A stretch of DNA of 6,228 bases from Actinomycetes bacterium (GTDB lineage: Bacteria; Actinomycetota; Coriobacteriia; WRKU01; WQUG01). Position numbers and translations under genes: made by a program. The DNA lies in assembly GCA_009785855.1 (NCBI GenBank), contig WQUG01000028.1, positions 1 to 6,228 on the forward strand. The letters are read 5' to 3'. Positions 1-5,475 of the stretch are shown here, piece after piece. The notes under the pieces were generated by a model. It was not told the DNA's origin, did no database searches, and worked only from the letters and a program-made list of their open reading frames with translations. Each line of letters starts with the position of its first letter. Position 1 is the stretch's first letter.

Positions 1-1
1 T

Positions 2-17
2 GGTCACACTTGTCACC
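2..17. repeat. imperfect palindrome at the window edge
   Basis: GGTCACACTTGTCACC reads almost the same on both strands: the arms GGTnACA and TGTnACC flank a two-base centre, with one mismatched pair in the arms. It can equally be read as two direct GTCAC copies. It lies 43 bases beyond the stop codon of the AAA_14/DUF4143 gene, in the only non-coding stretch at this end (1-59). It could be a protein-binding site of the next gene or the boundary of the low-GC insert, but the flank is cut by the window and chance is quite possible. Confidence 0.25.
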
Positions 18-59
18 TGCTCGTGTGATGTCCGAGCGGCTTGGGAGAATACGATCCGC

Positions 60-1412
60 TCATTTCCCAGAGGCTATCTTCGATGACAGCTCTGTTGCAG
101 GCTTCTCTGTCTCTTTCACGAGGGGCTTGATACTTGCGATTGAAAACAGGGGGATGTTACGCATCCAGGACTCCTCACGATAATCGGCAAGAGACAGGCG
201 GATCCCCGTGTTCAGATCGTAGCGTTTGCAAAAGGCGGCCAGGCTTTTGCTCTTCAGGTTCTCTGCGGCTTTGACCTCGACGGGATATATCTTGCCCTCG
301 GCCTGGAACAAGAAGTCAATCTCTGTCGGGTTGCTCTCTGAAGACCAATAATTGAGGGTGAGCCCGCATTCTCCGATCAGCTCCTGACACACGAACTGTT
401 CGGTATAGGCGCCTTTGAACTCTTGGAACAAACGATCTCCTTCGATCAGCGTGGAGGCGTCGAGCCCGCTCATCGCTCCAAGAAGGCCAACATCAACAAT
501 GAAGAGTTTGAACATCGCCTCTTTCTCGTAAGCTTTCAAGGGGATGCCTGCTTTTGATACCCGTCTGACCAGATGCACCAGACCGCAATCCTCTAGACAT
601 TGGAGCGCTGCCCGATACTCGCTGCCGCGGGCTCCTTCTTTTATGACGCCGAAGATGAAGCGTTTGGTGTCGCGGGCCAACTGGGAGGGGATCGTCTGCC
701 AGATCTCTCTGCATCGGTTCGCCGTTGCCCCTGAACTATGCTTTGAGAAGTCGTTCTTGTAGGTAGCAAGGATGTCGTTTTGGATCTGCCGCACATTTTG
801 AAGATCTTTTGTGTGGACGTACTCATCGACCGCTTCAGGCATGCCGCCAACATACAGGTAGCGCCTCATCAGGTCGGTGAGGGGCTCGGAGAACACCTTG
901 AGCATATCAAAATCCCCCCCATCGATCATCTTGACGAACCTGCCCTCTGAAACGGCGACAAGATACTCTTTGAACGTCATAGGGAACAGATCGAGGAACG
1001 TGACCTTTCCGACAGGAAACGATATCCCGGATGCTGATGCCATCCCCAACAGGGAACCCGCAACAGCGACCGCCTGATCTGGAGCATCCTCATTGAAGTA
1101 TTTCAATGCGGTCAACGCACGGGGGATCTCCTGGATCTCATCCAGTATGAGCAATGTCTCGGGGGTAACCCGTTTGTTCAGGTATTCAGATATCCCGTCG
1201 AGAAGTCTTGGTGGCTCGAGCGAACCGGCGAAGAGCATCTGCATCGGCTCGTTGTTCTCCATATTCACATAGGCGAGTTCTGAGAACTCTTGTCTGCCGA
1301 ACTCTTTCAATAGCCACGTCTTTCCGACCTGCCGGGCGCCCCGCAGTATCAACGGCTTGCGCCGAGTGCTGTTCTTCCAGTCGCTCAGGTCTTTCATCAG
1401 GGCTCGTTGCAT
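60..1412 (-). CDS. ATP-binding protein, AAA_14 + DUF4143 family, with PD-(D/E)XK-like C-terminus
   Basis: This is a 450-residue predicted cytoplasmic P-loop ATPase, about the usual size for the family. The order is: Walker A GARQVGKT (25-32), Walker B LLILDE (87-92), a sensor-1-like AGS (118-120), the family-typical PVGKVTFLDLFPMTF stretch (133-147), then the DUF4143 hallmark YLYVGGMPEAV (185-195). Near the end a PD-(D/E)XK-like pattern appears: E364-x-D366 followed by VEVK (378-381), as in many members. Family members are widespread in bacteria and archaea, often in variable copy number; their biological role is not established, and the nuclease-like motif does not prove cleavage. The start at 1412 is supported by AAAGGAG six bases upstream; Met6 is an alternative but less well placed. 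Sampled lines count to roughly 42-65% GC against about 70% in rel, and many codons end in A or T, so recent acquisition is likely. It has its own promoter. The family assignment is firm, the function is unknown. Confidence 0.93.
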   Translation of the reverse strand: MQRALMKDLSDWKNSTRRKPLILRGARQVGKTWLLKEFGRQEFSELAYVNMENNEPMQMLFAGSLEPPRLLDGISEYLNKRVTPETLLILDEIQEIPRALTALKYFNEDAPDQAVAVAGSLLGMASASGISFPVGKVTFLDLFPMTFKEYLVAVSEGRFVKMIDGGDFDMLKVFSEPLTDLMRRYLYVGGMPEAVDEYVHTKDLQNVRQIQNDILATYKNDFSKHSSGATANRCREIWQTIPSQLARDTKRFIFGVIKEGARGSEYRAALQCLEDCGLVHLVRRVSKAGIPLKAYEKEAMFKLFIVDVGLLGAMSGLDASTLIEGDRLFQEFKGAYTEQFVCQELIGECGLTLNYWSSESNPTEIDFLFQAEGKIYPVEVKAAENLKSKSLAAFCKRYDLNTGIRLSLADYREESWMRNIPLFSIASIKPLVKETEKPATELSSKIASGK

Positions 1413-1418
1413 CAGCTT

Positions 1419-1425
1419 CTCCTTT
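1419..1425 (-). promoter_or_regulatory. strong Shine-Dalgarno of the AAA_14/DUF4143 gene
   Basis: On the minus strand AAAGGAG is followed by six bases (AAGCTG) and then ATG at 1412. This is near-consensus and fixes the start. It is the clearest ribosome binding site in the window; rel and the MBL gene have none of comparable strength. Confidence 0.85.
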
Positions 1426-1445
1426 GATCTTGAGAGGACCTCATG

Positions 1446-1454
1446 AGTATATCA
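1446..1454 (-). promoter_or_regulatory. extended -10 promoter of the AAA_14/DUF4143 gene
   Basis: The minus strand reads TGATATACT: a TGn extension directly before TATACT, five of six matches to TATAAT. Transcription would begin near 1439, giving a leader of about 27 bases that contains the Shine-Dalgarno. No good TTGACA is seen 16-18 bases upstream, which fits an extended -10 promoter. The block 1441-1500 is only about 30% GC by hand count, sharply different from its surroundings. Confidence 0.6.
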
Positions 1455-1458
1455 CTTT

Positions 1459-1502
1459 TACGTACGTATTTACGATGTATTGCACATTTTTATGTACGTA
1501 TA
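1459..1502. promoter_or_regulatory. candidate operator: repeated GTAC-centred palindromes upstream of the ATPase gene
   Basis: TACGTACGTA (1459-1468) is a perfect 10-base palindrome lying in the spacer between the -10 box and where a -35 box would sit. A related copy, TATGTACGTATA (1491-1502), has its GTAC centre 32 bases away, close to three helical turns. Between them ATGTATTGCACAT (1475-1487) has ATGT/ACAT inverted arms. This arrangement suits a dimeric repressor occluding polymerase. No regulator gene is visible in the window, so the binding protein is unknown; AT-rich sequence also yields such repeats by chance. Confidence 0.4.
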
Positions 1503-1539
1503 ATGTTGGTCGACGCCGTGCGCGGATACTGGGAGCGCT

Positions 1540-2160
1540 CTAGTGGGCGGTCTCGTCGCCGATGGTGGTCGTGGGACCGTGGCCCGGGTAGACGATCGTG
1601 GTCGGGTCGAGTTGGGCGAGCTTCATCAGCGATTCGCCCATCAGCTCCGGGCGGCTCTCCGGGAAGTCCGTGCGTCCGATGTCGTAGCGAAAGAGCGTGT
1701 CGCCGCTGAAGAGGTGTTGTTGGCCGGTCTGCGGATCGATGAGCAGCAGGCAGGAACTGCCGGCAGTGTGGCCCGGGGTGCCGATGACCTGGAAGGTGAA
1801 GTCACCGACTTCAAGCACGTCGCCGTCCTTGAAGGTGAGGTCCTCTTTGGGCGAGGTGAAGCCCTCAAGGCCAAGCTGGCGGGCATGCTCAGGGACCGCA
1901 GCCAAAAGCTCGGTCTCGTCTGCGTGGATGTAGACGAGCGCGCTGCCGTAGTCGGCGAGCTCCTCAGCGGCGCCGACGTGGTCGAAGTGGCCGTGGGTGA
2001 GCAGCACTCCGTCTAAGACGCGCTTGCCCAGATGCTCGATCAGGACGCCGGCCTCATCGCCCGGATCGATCGCGACGCAGTGGTTCGTTTTCGGGTCTGT
2101 GATGAACCAGCAGTTCTCCTCCAGCGGACCGTTGACGATACGTTCTATGGTGTAGCTCAT
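1540..2160 (-). CDS. MBL-fold metallo-hydrolase, glyoxalase II-like
   Basis: The 206-residue cytoplasmic hydrolase has the metallo-beta-lactamase fold and a dinuclear metal site. All expected ligands are present: T-H56-x-H58-x-D60-H61 (THGHFDH), H131 in GTPGHTAGS, D154 in FSGDTLF and H194 in YPGHGP. The layout matches stand-alone bacterial hydroxyacylglutathione-hydrolase-like proteins of about 200-215 residues. The true substrate cannot be read from sequence; members of this class act on thioesters such as S-lactoylglutathione or on other small esters. Its ATG overlaps the rel stop in ATGA and no strong Shine-Dalgarno precedes it, so translation is probably coupled to rel; MBL genes of this type are frequent neighbours of rel. 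The protein ends at IGDETAH, a few residues earlier than relatives, which usually end in an NPFL-like tail. No clear terminator follows the stop. Confidence 0.93.
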   Translation of the reverse strand: MSYTIERIVNGPLEENCWFITDPKTNHCVAIDPGDEAGVLIEHLGKRVLDGVLLTHGHFDHVGAAEELADYGSALVYIHADETELLAAVPEHARQLGLEGFTSPKEDLTFKDGDVLEVGDFTFQVIGTPGHTAGSSCLLLIDPQTGQQHLFSGDTLFRYDIGRTDFPESRPELMGESLMKLAQLDPTTIVYPGHGPTTTIGDETAH

Positions 2161-4376
2161 CTCTTGGTCACTTTCTGTTCGCCGGGTAGCATGCGTCTGG
2201 CTTCGAACACTCCTTCGGTCGCGCGCAGGTTACTCAGCAACTTCTCCAGGTTGTTCGTCTCTCCGATCTCGAAGAAGAAGCGCATGTCGACGATGCCGTC
2301 CTTGTGCGTGGTCGTCGACGAGGACAGGATGTTGACGCCGGACTCCGCGACCTTCATCGTCACGTCCTGCAGCAGGCGCAGGCGGTCGAAGGCCTGGATG
2401 AGGACCTCCGCGTGGTAGGTCGCGCGGGCGTCATGGTCCCAGCTGACCTCGATGAAGCGCTCGCCGTTCTTCTTCAGGCCCCTGCAGTTCGGGCAGGTGG
2501 CGCGATGCACGCTCACGCCGCGGCCCCGGGTCACGAAGCCGACGATCTCATCGCCCGGCACCGGGTTGCAGCACTTCGCAAGGTGCACCAGCACGTCATC
2601 GATGCCCTTGACCTTCACGCCGCCGGTCTGCTTGGGCCTGCGAGCCGGGCGCGTCGGGGCTGGCGGGGCGATCGCATCCGCGGTGGGCGCACTCTCCGGC
2701 GTCTCGATCAGACCCTGCTGACTGAGGTACTTGAGCAGGCGCGTCCCGAGCAGGCGGGCGCTCAGCTTACCGCCGCCGATCTGCGCGTAGAGGTCTTCTG
2801 CGACCGTGAAGTTCATCTCTGTCGCCAGGCCGTCGAGCGCTTTCTCGATCCGCTTGCTCGCCAGACTCACCCCGTGCTTGTGCATGATCTTCTTGAGCTC
2901 CTCGCGCCCGAGCTGGGTGTCGCTGCTGCGCGTCGTCCTGGCCAGCCAGGAGCGGATCTTGCTGCGCGCGCTGCTGGTCGCGACGATGTCGAGCCAGTCG
3001 CGCGACGGGCTCGCGCTCTTGTTCGTCAGGATCTCGATTCGATCGCCGTTGCGCAGATGAGAGGACAGCGGCACGATGCGCCCGTTGACCTTGGCGCCGA
3101 TGCAGTGCGAGCCGACCTCGGTATGTATCGCGTAGGCGAAGTCGAGCGGCGTCGAGCCGCGCTTGAGGCTGCGCACGTCGCCTTTGGGGGTGAAGACGAA
3201 GACCTCCTCCTCGAAGAGATCGACGCGCAGCGCCTGCATGAACTCCTCGGAATCGGTGGTCTCGCCCTGCCACTCCATCATCTGACGCAGCCAGGCCAGG
3301 CGCTCGTCGAAGCTGTCGATGCTGCCGCCCTCTTTGTAGCGCCAGTGCGCCGCGACGCCGTATTCGGCCATCTGGTGCATCTCGACGGTGCGGATCTGGA
3401 TCTCGAGCGGGCGCCCCTCCGGGCCGATGACGGTGGTATGCAGCGACTGGTACATGTTGAACTTGGGCATCGCGATGTAGTCCTTGAAGCGCCCCGGCAT
3501 CGGCTTGAAGAGGTTGTGCACCGTGCCCAGCGCCCCGTAGACGTCCTTGAGGTTGTTCGTGATGATGCGCAGGGCGATCAGGTCGAAGATCTCGCTGAAG
3601 TCCTTGTCCTTTTTGACCATCTTCTGATAGATGCTGTAGAGGTGCTTGGGGCGCCCCGTGATCTCGGCCTTGATCCCGACGCGGCCCAGCTCCTTGCGCA
3701 GTTGCCCCATGACCTCGTCACTGTAAGCCTCGCGCACGCCCCGCGACTCCTGGACCAGGCGCGCGACCTGCTCGTACTTGACGGGCTCCAGATAGGAGAA
3801 GGCCAGGTCCTCGAGCTCCCACTTGATCTGCGAGATCCCCAGGCGATGCGCGAGCGGCGCGTAGATCTCCATCGTCTCGCGTGCCTTGTACAGCTGGCGG
3901 TCCGGGGCGAGCGCGTCCAGCGTCCGCATGTTGTGGAGCCGGTCGGCCAGCTTGATCAGGATCACGCGGATGTCGCGCGCCATGGCGATGAGCATCTTGC
4001 GCAGGGACTCAGACTGCTGCTCGGTCGTGGTCTTCAGGTCGACCTCGCCGAGCTTCGTGACGCCGTCGACGAGTTCTGCGACCTCGTCGCCGAAGCGCTC
4101 GCGGACGGTGCTGAGCTGGACCTCGGGGCTGTCCTCGACCGTATCATGGAGCAGGGCCGCCTCGATGGTCGCCTCGTCGAGCTTGAGGTCTGCCAGGACG
4201 CGGGCGACCGCGAGCGGATGAGAGACGAAGTCCTCGCCTGACTTGCGCTTCTGGCCGATATGGGCGTCCTCGGCGAAGGCATACGCGGCACGGATCCCCT
4301 TGAGATCGGCGCGCCGGTTGTAGGACTTCACCTGCTGGCAGAGCCCCGCGATCGTATGTTCCTGCTGCTTGGTCAT
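2157..4376 (-). CDS. relA: bifunctional (p)ppGpp synthetase/hydrolase Rel
   Basis: At 739 residues this is a full-length long RSH protein that makes (p)ppGpp from ATP and GDP/GTP and degrades it, setting the stringent response. The HD hydrolase domain (about 28-180) keeps R44, H53, H77-D78, E81-D82, D145 and N149, so hydrolysis should be active. The synthetase domain (about 238-345) has RPKHLYSIY (242-250), D265, the RFKD motif (296-299) typical of bifunctional enzymes rather than the acidic motif of synthetase-only RelA, YQSLHT (309-314) and E325 in LEIQIRT. TGS spans about 392-450, then a helical region, a Pro/Ala-rich linker (about 556-588), a zinc-finger-like region with C602-C603, H624, C628 and C631, and a C-terminal ACT domain (about 655-733). 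The start fits the HD residue numbering of characterised Rel enzymes. No Shine-Dalgarno precedes the ATG; a -10 box six bases upstream suggests a leaderless mRNA. Its stop overlaps the MBL start by four bases. Confidence 0.97.
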   Translation of the reverse strand: MTKQQEHTIAGLCQQVKSYNRRADLKGIRAAYAFAEDAHIGQKRKSGEDFVSHPLAVARVLADLKLDEATIEAALLHDTVEDSPEVQLSTVRERFGDEVAELVDGVTKLGEVDLKTTTEQQSESLRKMLIAMARDIRVILIKLADRLHNMRTLDALAPDRQLYKARETMEIYAPLAHRLGISQIKWELEDLAFSYLEPVKYEQVARLVQESRGVREAYSDEVMGQLRKELGRVGIKAEITGRPKHLYSIYQKMVKKDKDFSEIFDLIALRIITNNLKDVYGALGTVHNLFKPMPGRFKDYIAMPKFNMYQSLHTTVIGPEGRPLEIQIRTVEMHQMAEYGVAAHWRYKEGGSIDSFDERLAWLRQMMEWQGETTDSEEFMQALRVDLFEEEVFVFTPKGDVRSLKRGSTPLDFAYAIHTEVGSHCIGAKVNGRIVPLSSHLRNGDRIEILTNKSASPSRDWLDIVATSSARSKIRSWLARTTRSSDTQLGREELKKIMHKHGVSLASKRIEKALDGLATEMNFTVAEDLYAQIGGGKLSARLLGTRLLKYLSQQGLIETPESAPTADAIAPPAPTRPARRPKQTGGVKVKGIDDVLVHLAKCCNPVPGDEIVGFVTRGRGVSVHRATCPNCRGLKKNGERFIEVSWDHDARATYHAEVLIQAFDRLRLLQDVTMKVAESGVNILSSSTTTHKDGIVDMRFFFEIGETNNLEKLLSNLRATEGVFEARRMLPGEQKVTKR

Positions 4377-4382
4377 ACAGCT

Positions 4383-4391
4383 ATTCTAGCA
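4383..4391 (-). promoter_or_regulatory. extended -10 box of rel, placed for leaderless transcription
   Basis: The minus strand reads TGCTAGAAT: TGn plus TAGAAT, five of six matches to TATAAT. Exactly six bases (AGCTGT) separate it from the ATG at 4376, so the predicted first transcribed base is the A of the start codon. No -35 match and no Shine-Dalgarno are seen. Leaderless mRNAs with a TAnnnT box at this distance are common in actinobacteria. The box also sits inside a small inverted repeat, GCTA-GAA-TAGC (4380-4390). Confidence 0.5.
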
Positions 4392-4407
4392 GGCCCGCAG
4401 AGGGGCC
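4392..4407 (-). other. short GC hairpin between fabK and rel
   Basis: GGCCC (4403-4407) and GGGCC (4392-4396) on the minus strand can form a 5-bp stem with a 6-base loop, 11 bases after the fabK stop. No T tract follows, so it is not a canonical intrinsic terminator. It sits directly upstream of the rel -10 box and might stabilise the fabK mRNA end or weakly attenuate read-through. Short GC stems are expected by chance in this composition. Confidence 0.3.
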
Positions 4408-4418
4408 GGACCGTTTCT

Positions 4419-5471
4419 TCAGGCCGTGAGCTCAGCGAAGATGTCGGCGACCTGCTCGAGCCTGGTCGCGCGCCAGGCGTTGTCGCCGCAGAAGACGAGC
4501 GCGTTGTCGGTATCGCCCGTGGCGGCGTTCACCAGCGCGTCCGTGATGCAGTAGGGGATGTTCGCGCGGTCGCAGCGCTCCAGACACTGGTGGCACCTCC
4601 CCGTGACGCGGCGCGCGCCCGCATGTTCCAGGAACGGGGTCGCCAGGGCGCGCCCGGGCATGCCGACCGGACTCTTGACGATCCGGATGTCGTCTTCGTC
4701 GCAGTCCAGATACGCCTGCTTGAAGGCGTCTGAGACGTCGCATTCATAGGTGGTGACGAAGCGGGTGGCCATCTGGACGCCGTCGGCGCCCAGCGTCAGC
4801 GCGCGATCGATGTCGGCGCGATCGTAGATGCCGCCGGCGACGACCACGGGGATGTGCGTGGCGTACTTCCCGGCGTAGCCGCGCACGACCTCGATGATGC
4901 CGCGGATCTCTGCCTCATAGGACTCCTGCGTGAAGGTATCGAGCTGCTCCGGGCTGAAGCCCAGATGCCCGCCGGCGCGCGGACCCTCGATCACCACGAG
5001 GTCGGCGCTGCGCCCATAACGACGGTCCCAGAGCTTGAGGATGACTCCCGCGGACTTGATGGTCGAGACGATCGGGGCGATCTTCGTCTTACTGCCTGCG
5101 ACGAGCTCGGGCAGCTTGTTGGGCAGACCCGCGCCCGAGATGATCAGATCGATGCCAGCTGCAACTGCCGCGCGCACGTAGTCCGCGTAGCGCCTCGTGG
5201 CGACCATGATGTTGACCCCCAGGACCCCGCCGCCCGCAAGCTCGCGGGCGCGGGCGATCTCGCGCGCGATGGCTTTAAGGTTCGTCGCGATCGGGTCGGC
5301 GTCAAAACCCGGGTCGCGGTAGCCGATCTGCGCGGTCGAGATCACCCCGACGCCGCCGGCGGCGGCCACGGCCCCGGCCAGCCCTGAGAGACTCACCCCG
5401 ACGCCCATGCCCCCCTGGATGATCGGCCAGCGGGCCTGCAGGTCCCCGATCTTGAGCGGTAGCAGTTCCAT
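4419..5471 (-). CDS. fabK: FabK-type enoyl-ACP reductase II / nitronate monooxygenase family flavoprotein
   Basis: This is a TIM-barrel FMN enzyme. FabK reduces enoyl-ACP with NAD(P)H, the last step of the fatty-acid elongation cycle; nitronate monooxygenases share the fold. Seen in order: PIIQGGMG (16-23) at the first strand, GVNIMVA (85-91), ISGAGLPNKLPEL (111-123), the active-site segment EGPRAGGHLG (162-171) with H169, and the FMN-phosphate loop VVAGGI...GADGVQMATRF (210-238). The C-terminus adds a cysteine-rich stretch (C293-x2-C296-x3-C300-x7-C308, then C328), giving 350 residues against roughly 315 for classic FabK. The frame is open further upstream to 5672, but that part overlaps accA in another frame and shows no family similarity; the ATG at 5471, four bases after the accA stop with GAGAAGGG about ten bases upstream, begins exactly at the conserved N-terminus. 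Adjacency to accA favours a fatty-acid role, but nitronate monooxygenase activity cannot be excluded. Confidence 0.88.
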   Translation of the reverse strand: MELLPLKIGDLQARWPIIQGGMGVGVSLSGLAGAVAAAGGVGVISTAQIGYRDPGFDADPIATNLKAIAREIARARELAGGGVLGVNIMVATRRYADYVRAAVAAGIDLIISGAGLPNKLPELVAGSKTKIAPIVSTIKSAGVILKLWDRRYGRSADLVVIEGPRAGGHLGFSPEQLDTFTQESYEAEIRGIIEVVRGYAGKYATHIPVVVAGGIYDRADIDRALTLGADGVQMATRFVTTYECDVSDAFKQAYLDCDEDDIRIVKSPVGMPGRALATPFLEHAGARRVTGRCHQCLERCDRANIPYCITDALVNAATGDTDNALVFCGDNAWRATRLEQVADIFAELTA

Positions 5472-5475
5472 CTGA

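Noticed and set aside
34..61. GAGCGG/CCGCTC inverted repeat just after the ATPase stop as a terminator
   Set aside because: The stem is only 6 bp with a 16-base loop and no T tract follows on the minus strand.
364..396. The PD-(D/E)XK-like motif as proof of a defence nuclease
   Set aside because: The motif is common in AAA_14/DUF4143 proteins and no partner defence gene is visible, so a defence system is not called. The coordinates given here are residue numbers of the ATPase, not bases.
1533..1540. GAGCGCTC palindrome at the MBL stop as a terminator or insertion target
   Set aside because: Eight bases without loop or T tract; such GC palindromes are frequent by chance and no target-site duplication is visible.
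1543..2016. A 157-codon plus-strand open frame opposite the MBL gene
   Set aside because: The minus strand has the complete metal-binding motif set of an MBL hydrolase; the plus-strand frame has no recognisable domain and mirrors codon bias.
2304..4241. A 645-codon open frame on the plus strand, antisense to rel
   Set aside because: The opposite strand is an unmistakable full-length Rel with all catalytic residues. The antisense translation is rich in Ala, Arg, Leu, Asp and His with no recognisable domain, as expected when GC-biased third codon positions suppress stops on the opposite strand.
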